Assembly (NCBI GenBank): GCA_949316235.1
Contig: OX438750.1
Coordinates: 17,362,865-17,426,864, forward strand
Length of the DNA stretch: 64,000 nt
Reading direction: 5' to 3'
Source: Oegoconia quadripuncta
Taxonomy: Eukaryota > Arthropoda > Insecta > Lepidoptera > Autostichidae
Below the pieces are notes generated by a model. That model did no database searches and was not told the origin of the DNA. It saw only the letters and a list, made by a program, of their open reading frames with translations. The stretch's first letter is position 1, and each line of letters opens with the position of its first letter. The translations under genes and the position numbers were made by a program. Shown here piece by piece: positions 55,698 to 64,000 of this stretch.

Positions 55698-56497
55698 AAT
55701 ATATATAATTCACAAATTATAAGTAACATAATATACAATGATGGCCTCATGGCTATGAGTGATTTCTTACAAGCAACCACTTTTTTAGCAACTTCATAAT
55801 CAATCACAATACCTACCACTGACCATTGAATGCCAAAATCCTCGAATAAGATGCAACTCTACTTTGGAGAGCAATATATTATGTTCAATTTGTAAGGTTT
55901 ATTACTCACTATCCTGCGAATGTCGTGTAGACTAGGGACGTAAAAAAACAATACGATATTGGAGATAGCGGATATCCGAGGAGGTATTTGATCTGACTTT
56001 AGATTTTATTCGAAAAATAATAATTTCCAAATCTTCTTTCAATGTCATCTCAAGGTCATGGCATAGTTGAGTTACTGCCCTAACATTACCTTTAAAATAC
56101 TGTGTCAATGTCAATATTATGCAATTCGTTTGGGCGTTTTCCCTCTTATAGTTTAAGGCTGTGTCGACCCCCTATGGGCTGACAACGTCGCAACTTCTGT
56201 CGTATATTTACTTTTTTAGAAAATTCTAAATAAATACTATAAAATGGCACCATCAAACTGTATTCAGGATAATTGTATCTACTGCATTTGTAACTGTCTT
56301 TACTAATTATTGAAATAATCTCTACCAAAAATACTGAAGTAATCGAACATAATAGGAGTGACAATAAACAAATAAGAAGCAGATTTGTGAATATTACATT
56401 TTGATTGTGACTATTTTTTAATTTTCATTTAGGTATATATTTCGTAAAAGATAGAATCTAGTCTGGGAAATGACAGAAATTTTTCGGCGGGATTTTC
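55698..56497. other. no recognised feature
   Basis: Unique AT-rich DNA. Confidence 0.4.
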
Positions 56498-56815
56498 TTT
56501 TTTTTTCTTTATGCACATCAAGTTGGCACTGATCTCAATCACACCTGATGCTAAGTGAAGATGAGATCGAAGGTTGAAGCCTACTGACCCGGAAACTCCA
56601 TCTTATTTTGGAGACTGGCTAACTTATCTCTGATAACTGGAGCACAACATTGCTGTTTGGCGGCAGACTTAGATAAAATGGTGACAACTACCCAGGTGGA
56701 TATTTAAAATGCCCTACCACCAACCAAACCGAGTACTAAACTGTACTCCGCTGGGGGTTAAACCCGCGACCTCCAATTCGTAAACCCATGTTGTTTAGAC
56801 TGAGCCCCGGAGATT
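56498..56815 (-). mobile_element. SINE-A, old near-full copy
   Basis: TTTATGCACATCAAGTTGGC to TTGTTTAGACTGAGCCCCGG. Many substitutions and a lost TTAATAGCA step; one of the older copies. Confidence 0.8.
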
Positions 56816-57209
56816 TCTTTCCTACTTTATCTCCCTTAAATTATTATTAATTAGTTGTCCAAGGTAGTAATATAATCTCGTAAGGTTATGTTTATCTTCA
56901 TCAGAGAGCCACTGTTGATCCTGGCTAACAGAAGTTACATACCGGGAAAGAAATGTGGATGTGAGTTTTAACACATTAAATAAGTAGCCGGGTGGATCCC
57001 AGCAAAGTAGAATGGTCTCAGTTCACTGGTGGACGAGAAACCTCTCCAATGGCACAATTAGTGAGTGTCCATGGCTTTTGCTCTAATCGACTCGCTGGAC
57101 AGGCAGGCCATCGAATTTTGAGTGGCGATCAATCCTCTGTCGATCTTTACATGCTGTTAATCAGCCTTATTAAATGGGAAGTCTATTAATCTGAAAAAGT
57201 GTCTGTAAA
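56816..57209. other. no recognised feature
   Basis: A 65-codon frame (56992-57189) has no recognised motif. Confidence 0.4.
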
Positions 57210-57585
57210 ACGTAACATGTAATATTTTTTTTCGGTATGGAGGTAGAATATACCCTAGATTAAGACATAGCATACTTTTTGTCCCGATAAAGTGAGTCGT
57301 TCCCGCGGGATAGACAACTTACCGCGATAAAGTTATTCAACGCAGGCGAAAAACTAGTATTAGTATTAATGCGAAAGTTTGGAGGTTTGTATGTTTATTT
57401 GTTTGTTGCTCAATCACGGATGGACGGATTTGGATAAAATTTGGTATATAGGTAGAAAATACTCTGGATTGAGACATCAGATATTTTTTATCCCGATAAA
57501 GTGAGTAGTTCCCGGAGGATAAACAAGTTTCCGCGACAAAGTTATTCTACTCAGGCGAAGCCGCGGGCGGAAAGCTAGTAAATAT
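57210..57585 (-). repeat. two tandem Rep-1 pieces
   Basis: 57230-57350 (TTTTTGTCCCGATAAAGTGAG, CCGCGATAAAGTTATTC) repeats the second half of 57358-57585 (TTTTTATCCCGATAAAGTGAG, CCGCGACAAAGTTATTC, GAAGCCGCGGGCGGAAAGC). Direct duplication or two insertions. Confidence 0.75.
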
Positions 57586-58097
57586 ATAAGGCACTTAACG
57601 AGGTGTCTGTCACCGATTTTGATGAACCACAATACGAATGTAGCTGCGGTAAGTGGATTTTGACGAAAACCCCAATCATAAAACAAGCAAAGTTAATTTA
57701 TATTTCTAAGTATGAGGTGGACATGTTTCTATAACAGAAGAGTGACGGTTTAAACCTGACTCAAGTAAGACAGAGATATCTACTTCTACGACACGTGAGA
57801 AAGCAATCAATCATTCGCCCATTCGCCGAATGTCGCGGCCGATTTGATTATCGGCATTGTCATAGGTATCTAAAACGCATCCATCTTGCTTATATCTGAG
57901 CACGTAAATAGGACCGAGACGTGTGCTTAACTTTCAAAGATTAAGATAAGGCATTAGGATTCTTTAATGCTAAGGCAGCTGCGTGGTAGCTAATCTAAGA
58001 TTTGATCACAATTTCAATACAAAAATTAGATATGTTTTTTTCTTTTATTTGTTCATCGCAGATTTTATATTACCTGTAAATATGAATACATATATAT
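57586..58097. other. no recognised feature
   Basis: Unique DNA; a reverse frame at 57477-57686 runs out of the Rep-1 copy and is not a gene. Confidence 0.4.
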
Positions 58098-58262
58098 AAT
58101 GTCACGATGTTTATCCCAAATGTGGTGGTCAGAGATATCCTCAACAATATGTTTGGGTGATCCAAACATTAAGAGCTTAATGATTGAAACAACACGGTTC
58201 ACCTTATGAAATATACAGAAATGCACACGTGACGGGGATGTGCCGTGCAGAATCCCGCCAGT
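58098..58262 (+). repeat. Rep-2 dispersed repeat
   Basis: ATGTCACGATGTTTATCCC, TGTGGTGGTCAGAGATATCC, GTTTGGGTGATCCAAACATT, TCACCTTATGAAATATACAG, AGAAATGCACACGTGACGGG. Well preserved. Confidence 0.75.
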
Positions 58263-58429
58263 CGCCATCAATGTCCGGCCGGCGTGCTCTAAAGATGGTT
58301 TTGAAAAAAAAATATTAAACTACTTATGCCAGTAACTTTTCATTCACTTACATAATATACCCTATCTTTTATTCCTTAAGGTAAAAAACATCCGGTATAA
58401 AAGAAACCTCTTTCTCATAAATAGAGACA

Positions 58430-58603
58430 CAAACTGAACACACAGACACACAGCATACAAACAACAACACCCCGTCGTCAAACATATAACACCCCTCGTT
58501 TTTAAATGTGGTTTAAAAGTTATAATTAGAACATCTTTTCGGTTGTTGAGTTATACTAAACTAAATTTAGTTTTAGTGCGTAGATACCACGCAAATCGAC
58601 ACC
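58430..58603. repeat. Rep-4 piece and shrunken MITE
   Basis: 58430-58502 has CGTCGTCAAACATATAACACCCC, related to 62940-63016. 58538-58603 has TACTAAACTAAATTTAG and AAATCGACACC, the arms of the 15222-type MITE with most of the middle gone. Confidence 0.45.
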
Positions 58604-58879
58604 AATGATGTTTCGTTTTCATTCACGTGATTTCGCTTGCGTGTGTACCTCTTACTTTTACATTGGTTGGCATGATGTGAGATCGTGCGATATGACATTT
58701 ATTTTGCTAAAACAATAGTCACGACAAATACTGACAGTAACGTTGCCGGATTCAGAGCGTTTAACTGATTTGAGACTATTAAATTTTTGCAGTCAGAACA
58801 TCGGCCTGTATAAATTTTCCGTTGCAAGGCACGAGATTGACGAAAAGCATATCAAATATTATCAATATCTTGATAGGTG

Positions 58880-59312
58880 TCGATATTATTATCAAATCAT
58901 ATCCCCTGGCGTTGCGAAGAGACGTCGCGTCCCTCTGCATTCTCTATCGCATATTTCATGGGGAGTGTTCTGAAGAACTGTTCGAGCTAATACCGTTATT
59001 ACGAGCGGTACGAATAAAATGATAATAAAATTTCCATCCACATCACCTGGATGAGTGGAAGTCTACCACTGTACATTTCTCAAGAAACTTCTTACCACGT
59101 ACGACCACCCTGTGGGACGGACTTCCGGCAGCGGTATTCCCGAACGAGTACGACATTGGAACCTTCAAGAAACGAGCCTACACCTTCCTCAAAGGCCGGC
59201 AACGCATCTGTGACCCTTTTGGTGTTGTAGGTGTCCATGGGCGGCGGTGATTGCTTTCTATTAGGTGACCCGCATGCTCGTTCGCCGCCCTCTCATATAA
59301 AAAAAAAAATAT
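58880..59312 (+). mobile_element. Jockey-like LINE 3' end
   Basis: Forward frames read LALRRDVASLCILYRIFHGE and CSEELFELIPLL, then, after a frame change, a [24 protein letters not shown] C terminus and [11 protein letters not shown]. The 3' UTR (CGGCAACGCATCTGTGACCC, GTGTCCATGGGCGGCGGTG, TTCGCCGCCCTCTCATAT) ends in an A-run. It is the C-terminal end of a LINE polyprotein, with enzyme domains absent. Same family as 27541-27690. Confidence 0.85.
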
Positions 59313-59662
59313 AACTGTGAACTGACCTTCTCGACCTTCACGATGATACCTACCACTACGTATGTAAAATTATAGTATTTTTTTTATTTCGAAAATAAAA
59401 TATTATCTTATATCTTCATTTCTTTATTGTACACAAAATTGTTATAGAAAAATATATTGTAGGTATATAAAATGTCCAAAAGCGAGCTTAACTCCGATAG
59501 AGTTTTCTACCCGCAAACCTTGGAGATACATAGTCTTTATTAGATTGGACAGGAAATAGTGTACACAACATTAAAAAATATTTTAGGTAATATAAAAAAT
59601 AAGATATATAAATAAATACCGAATAAATAACATTAATCTTTCAATACTGTCAGATAGCTGAT
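59313..59662. other. no recognised feature
   Basis: Unique AT-rich DNA. Confidence 0.4.
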
Positions 59663-59788
59663 TAATGTAATCAATGTAAACAACATTGGGTTTACGATAA
59701 GGAGGTCGCGGGTTCGATCCCTAGTGGGGTACATGTTTAAATACTCGGTTTGGTTGGTGGTAGGGCATTTTGTCCGCCTAGCTTGTTA
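59663..59788 (+). mobile_element. SINE-A head and first body segment only
   Basis: TCAATGTAAACAACATTGGG, GGTCGCGGGTTCGATCCC, to GGGCATTTTGTCCGCC. The first 15 bases and the 3' two thirds are missing. 3' loss is unusual for a SINE and points to later deletion. Confidence 0.8.
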
Positions 59789-60649
59789 AGGTGAGCGTGT
59801 GTGCATATGTACGTGTGTAAGTATGTGTATATACATGTAGAGTGTATGGAGACACACGATAAACATTACAATGTCCAGTAATGGAATTAGAATGTATTTT
59901 CAGGATCACAGGTAAAGTGACTAACTGTTCTATAGATAAATAGCTCTTATAATCGGCTGCTACGCGTATTCCGTTGAAATTTCCGATGAAATGTGAGTTC
60001 CACTTAACGTATGACTGTTTACATTTATCAACAGTAATATATATGTATAGTTTATCTAATTTATAGATATGACTATAGTTTAGTATTATCATGTCAATAT
60101 AATTCTGAAAAATAGTTAAAGAATTCGCTATTCGAGAAAAGATATCTAAATATAACCTCTACTCACAAAAACAAATGAAATGTCATGTGAATACCAAATA
60201 GTGATAATGAATTCTGAAAACTGAAAACCAGCGCAGTAGCAATTGCTACAGCATATGCTGAGATAGAGTCCATTTTGACATCACACTGCACTCACAGTAT
60301 TTTAAGATCTCCGTTTTTTTATGTATGACTGGATTCGCGTTTGACCACAATCTCACCTGATGGAAAGTGACGATGTAGTCGAAGATGAAGCACGCGATCC
60401 CAGTAAATTTATTTATTTATTTATTTAGGTACACTAACAGCACTAGAACATTATTTTGTTAGTTCACATATTGGTCACATTATCAGTGTATCAGCCTATT
60501 ATAAGTATACACAGCATTCTAAGATAGATAACAGTATAAAATTCAAGATAAAGTTTAAATATATAAAGTTTAAAAAGTACAAAAGAATCATATCAATAAC
60601 AATGAAAAATTTAAAATTAATAATTAATAATATAATATGTTAATTATAT
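59789..60649. other. unique DNA with old SINE-A tail
   Basis: 60314-60395 is a diverged reverse SINE-A tail (CGTTTGACCACAATCTCACC). 59795-59840 is a GTGTGT/GTATGT-rich run. An ATTTATTTATTT run lies at 60408-60428. Confidence 0.45.
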
Positions 60650-60913
60650 CAGTTATGAAGGGTGGTTAATCGAGGTGTCTCATAAGCTTGCCTATTCACT
60701 CTGCTCTTGAAGATCCCAAAGTTGTAGGATTCAGGAAAGACTGACGCCGGAAGGGAGTCCCGTGCCTTGACTGTTCGGATGATCAATGAAGAATCAAACT
60801 TCTTAGTGCGAATATTAACTATATACATATGGAATCCCTCCCCACTCCTAGTGGTCCGAAGATGGAAGGGCGACTGTGGAATAAGATTATGTAATTCCAA
60901 CGCACACTCCCGG

Positions 60914-61463
60914 TGTTGAGGAGCAAAATGGTTAGCCATGTTTTTTTTGATAGGAAAATATTTGTTCTTATCTTGAAAGTTGTTAATTTAATAAATATTT
61001 ATGTAGGTAGTTGTGTAAAACCACTCTTACAATGTATAGCAGCAATATTGAGCCGACCGCAAGTTGCCCTTTTAGCCGCCAGAGGCGCCCTTTTAATAAA
61101 AATGATAAATAGTGGGTACCTGCATTTAATTCGCCGCGGGTTCTGATTGGTTAAAATTAATTAATTCCGGTATTGTCATTGGTTGACCGATCAGAGCCCG
61201 ACGGATTTTTTGGGATATAAGCATGGTGCCCACGGACATAGAAAGTAGTACAGAGCACAACGTCAAAACATGCGGTCGGTTCAATAGTGAAAAGTTAGTG
61301 ATGTGAACTGTGAAGAACACGAAATTATACGAAGCATTCTCAACAATCTCAAGAGTTTGTGTTTGTGATTCCCTACGCTCACTCCCCGTGTGATCCTCCC
61401 TCGGCACGGCTAAAACCTTACCAGAGCGACCCCAGTGTGGCGCTCTATGTAATATCGTCTACA
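60914..61463 (+). repeat. solo LTR, 550 bp
   Basis: TGTTGAGGAGCAAAATGG to ATATCGTCTACA, flanked by CCCGG on both sides (60909-60913, 61464-61468). Related to the LTRs of the 46286 element but keeps about 128 bp (61117-61244) where those have poly(A). Solo LTRs arise when the two LTRs of a full element recombine. It breaks the LINE reading frame. Confidence 0.92.
61214..61250 (+). promoter_or_regulatory. putative U3 core promoter in solo LTR
   Basis: GGGATATAAGCATGG supplies a TATA box (TATAAG, 61216-61221). Counting about 30 bases on gives a start near AAAGTAGTACAG (61242-61250). This is the point where the A-run of the other two LTRs ends. Confidence 0.6.
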
Positions 61464-61699
61464 CCCGGAATGCATCCTATAAAGAACTGAGAGACAGGTG
61501 ACTTTGCGACGGTGTTCAAGGCTCTGCAATTTAGCAGTCATCGAATTATCACCTATGAGCCTCCTAGCACGTCGTTCCACAGAATCGAGTGCAGCTAGTT
61601 GGTACTTGGCTTAACCATCCCAGAGGTGACAGCAGTATTCCATGCACGAGCGGACCTGAGTCTGATAAAGCACCAAAAGTTGTTTTAGCGTTCGATTCA

Positions 61700-61893
61700 A
61701 AGTATTTCAGACACTTACACCAATCATCTGGTCCCAAACTAACATTGTACTATGGGTTCTAGATAATAACGGATACACATACATAAATATTTATATAAAC
61801 ATATAATGTTTGTATCCGTCACACATACATTTACCTCCAGCGGGATTCGAACCCGCAACCGTTGGTTTCCACTACACCAACCGGTAGTGCATC
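61700..61893 (-). mobile_element. SINE-B, head damaged
   Basis: TTCAGACACTTACACCAATC, TGGTCCCAAACTAACATTG, then CAGCGGGATTCGAACCCGC and CCACTACACCAACCGG. The CTTAGCAAAGC step and part of the head are deleted. Confidence 0.8.
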
Positions 61894-61946
61894 ATCACAT
61901 CCGCCACTGGACGTCCACTGCTGAACATAGGCCTCCTACATACATT
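61894..61946 (-). mobile_element. RTE-type LINE tail
   Basis: GCATCATCACATCC, then GGACGTCCACTGCTGAACATAGG: the reverse of the EAYVQQWTS(S/F)G codons and (GAT)n tail. Only about 50 bases. Confidence 0.65.
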
Positions 61947-62082
61947 CCATGCATTTCTATTTAGTGCATGCGTAGTAATATCACAAATGCGAGGGTATAA
62001 CAAACAACAAACAAACAAGTTATTCTTTATTGTACAACAATAAGAAACAAGAAAGTATATAAAGAAAGAAGAACATAAGTAT

Positions 62083-62154
62083 ATCGAGGGATTCGAACCA
62101 GTAACCATTGGTTTCGCTGACAGGGTAGTGATCCACTACACCAATCGGTTGTCA
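62083..62154 (-). mobile_element. SINE-B head fragment
   Basis: GGGATTCGAACCAGTAACC, GCTGACAGGGTAGTGATCC and ACTACACCAATCGGTTG. Only the tRNA-like 70 bases are recognisable; a LINE-like TTCTTTATTGTACAACAA precedes it at 62021. Confidence 0.7.
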
Positions 62155-62536
62155 AATCAGTATGATTTCTTTTCATGGTCATCTGACATATATTTTACTT
62201 TGACAGGTTACTACTACAAAATATTGACCATTTACAACTCCCCATTTACAGCAGAGTATTATGATCAAGTAGTTGTCACCGTTCAATAAATGAAGACATG
62301 ACATATTGAGGCCCCTGAGATAAAGTGTTGATAATTAATGCGTATGTCTTCATTGTTCCGAGCCCATCGGCTGGAATGGGTGCGAACCTCGATGATTTAT
62401 GCCTTGGCCTTATACAAGTCGCAAGCAACATCTTATTATCATCTGTACACTTTGCAATCTGGACATTTTACGACTTGGCCGTTACCCACCGAGGGGATCT
62501 GCTGTATTCACAGGGTAAAATCGAGGTCATGTACCT
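62155..62536. other. no recognised feature
   Basis: Overlapping frames at 62325-62582 and 62338-62706 run into SINE-A and match nothing known. Confidence 0.4.
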
Positions 62537-62786
62537 TTTTTTTATGCACAACGGATTGGTACCTACACCTGATTTTAAGTGAAGATGAGGTCGAAGGTGG
62601 AAGCGTACTGACCCGGAAACCCCAACACATTTGGGGGACTGGCTATCTTATCTCTGACAACCGGAACACAAAAAATGCCCTACCACCAACCAAACCGAGT
62701 CCTTAAACATGTACCCCGCTGAGGATCGAACCCGCGACCTCCGAATCGTAAACCCAATGTTGTTTACATTGAGCTACGGCGGCGGT
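62537..62786 (-). mobile_element. SINE-A, internally deleted
   Basis: TTTTTTTATGCACAACGG to TTGAGCTACGGCGGCGG. About 90 bases are missing between GGAACACAA and AATGCCCTACC, the same kind of deletion as in the copy at 1-266. Confidence 0.88.
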
Positions 62787-63669
62787 TCCTAAGACCTAAT
62801 TCCTTGAATGAAACCAACTTCTATTATAGTTTGACTCTGCATGGGATTTTGTTGTTACATCAGAACACAATTAATTTATACGCAGAAAGCTTCATTCGCC
62901 AAAACATCGAGAAATTGCTCACATAGTCACTCATCGGTCCCATAGACACACACAGCCAGACACACAAACACACATAGCGGTCAAACTTATAACACCCCTT
63001 TTTTGTGTCGGGGGTAAAAAATGAGAAACAGGAAGATATACCTAACTTAATTGATGTAGGGCAGAGTAGGAGGTCGATAAGCAAGGTTACCCCAATACGT
63101 CACTCACGAATTCATCGAAGCGCATGGCAATGTTCAGACCAAGTTCTCAAAAAAACTACCTACGAAGAACTGCGTAGAGGCATTCGTTGCGCATCTGCAG
63201 GCTGCGGACTAGTACAAACAGCTTCCTGACAGATCCTACCTACTTAAAAAAAATTGCATAAGTTATTTAAATTTACCACATTCTAATATCAAAAGGAAAA
63301 TTAATTGAATCAAGCTTATTAATACATTATTGTGGTTATGTGTTTATAATACGTATAAGTACGTTATTTAATTTAGGTAATATGCCTTGTAATGACTCTT
63401 TGTGGTGTTAAACGCGTTGAATTTAGTTATGAGCAATAAACGCATAAATTTGTTATGTAGGTACACGTTGTATGAGCGCTAAGTACCTACTTATCATTAC
63501 AAGACACTTACCTTCTATTTTTACCAGCGCTTTCTTTGATACCTACTTCAGGTAAATAAAACCTTTACTTTCATTATTTTCGGGGTTCCGTTTCAGCATC
63601 AGGGTTTGCCAAGGAGCCATGGAGCGTAGTATATACTGAATGTAAAACTGACCAACCGCGTCCGAAACA
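62787..63669. other. unique DNA with Rep-4 piece
   Basis: 62940-63016 (ACACACAGCCAGACACAC, GTCAAACTTATAACACCCC, GTGTCGGGGGTAAAAA) is a reverse dispersed repeat. The rest is unassigned. Confidence 0.4.
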
Positions 63670-63975
63670 CTACACTGCGCTCTAAAATTCTTGTTGCTGA
63701 CGTAGGTACAACGACCGACAAGCTGAAGTGGGACTGGGCGGGCCATGTTTGTCGCATGCCAGATCACTTGTGGGCCATAGCACCACCACCTGAAGGCTAC
63801 CGTTAGAAAGGAGGCGTCGCGGCAGACTGCAAAGGAGATGGCGGGGTGAGTTGGATAAGTTCCTAAACAACTGGTCAGAGGAAGCCCGGGACAAAGAGCC
63901 GTGGAGGGAGAGGAGGGAGCCCTTTGCTCGGCAGTGGGACAGTATGGGCTCCTAATAATAATAATAAAATCGAGT
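63670..63975 (+). mobile_element. LINE 3' end with TAA tail
   Basis: Forward: DKLKWDWAGHVCRMPDHLWA, then a frame break, then the C terminus in another frame (DKEPWRERREPFARQWDSMGS-like), ending in (TAA)n. A C-terminal reverse-transcriptase tail of a LINE family different from the two above; the clade is not fixed. Frameshifted. Confidence 0.7.
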
Positions 63976-64000
63976 TCCTTAGACAAATATCAAAAATGAA

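Larger units (their letters stand above)
60650..61680 (-). mobile_element. LINE 3' end split by a solo LTR
   Basis: On the minus strand, right of the LTR: QTQVRSCMEYCCHLWDG, AALDSVERRARRLIGDN, LQSLEHRRKVTCLSVLYR. Left of it: LELHNLIPQSPFHLRTTRSG, SLIIRTVKARDSLPASVFPE and SYNFGIFKSRVNR. Joined across the insertion these give the usual C-terminal order of Jockey/CR1-type LINE polyproteins. One stop (after CCHLWDG) is visible. 5'-truncated. Confidence 0.85.

Noticed and set aside
63543..63986. 147-codon reverse frame at the right edge
   Set aside because: It is antisense to a LINE 3' end whose forward strand reads LKWDWAGHVCRMPD.

Overview
The window looks like intergenic or intronic DNA from an insect, most likely a butterfly or moth. 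It is AT-rich and packed with transposable elements of kinds familiar from Lepidoptera: tRNA-headed SINEs, 3' ends of RTE-like and Jockey-like LINEs, mariner and Tc1 elements, and a BEL/Pao-type LTR element. No host protein-coding exon, rRNA gene or free-standing tRNA gene could be supported. Nearly all open frames are chance frames or pieces of mobile elements. The species cannot be fixed from sequence alone.

Layout. 1-15 kb: SINE copies of three families (called here SINE-A, SINE-B and SINE-C), a 5'-truncated LINE with a 16-bp target duplication, a 64-bp-arm inverted repeat, and several kb of apparently unique AT-rich sequence. 15.2-17.8 kb: a 137-bp MITE, then a 2.4-kb Tc1/mariner-superfamily element with about 450-bp terminal inverted repeats and a transposase gene broken by one frameshift. 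18-23 kb: tandem hairpins, degraded SINEs and unique DNA. 23.3-24.6 kb: a mariner with an uninterrupted 357-residue transposase and intact catalytic triad. 24.6-30.9 kb: unique DNA with LINE tails and SINEs. 31.0-32.6 kb: a Tc1-like DD34E element with two nonsense codons. 33.6-34.3 kb: a foldback element carrying a MITE in one arm. 35-46 kb: many SINE-A copies, a 231-bp ACAAT-type microsatellite, and LINE fragments. 46.3-51.5 kb: a young 5.26-kb LTR retrotransposon. 51.5-64 kb: mostly unique DNA with SINEs, LINE ends and a solo LTR related to the 46-kb element.

The most interesting object is the LTR element at 46286-51543. Its two LTRs are the same apart from homopolymer lengths, it is flanked by a 5-bp duplication (ATTGC), and it has a polypurine tract. 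It encodes only a Gag-like protein with BEL/Pao-style zinc knuckles: no protease, reverse transcriptase, RNase H or integrase was recognised. Compared with the solo LTR at 60914-61463, both of its LTRs have lost about 128 bp containing the TATA box. In its place is a poly(A) run (29 and 41 A) that starts 17 bases after an AATAAA and ends where transcription would be expected to start. This is what would result if first-strand transfer during reverse transcription used the poly(A) tail of the RNA. I could not compare this with other genomic copies.

The genes do not form pathways with one another. Each transposase or Gag serves its own element, and the SINEs, MITEs and truncated LINEs depend on enzymes encoded elsewhere.
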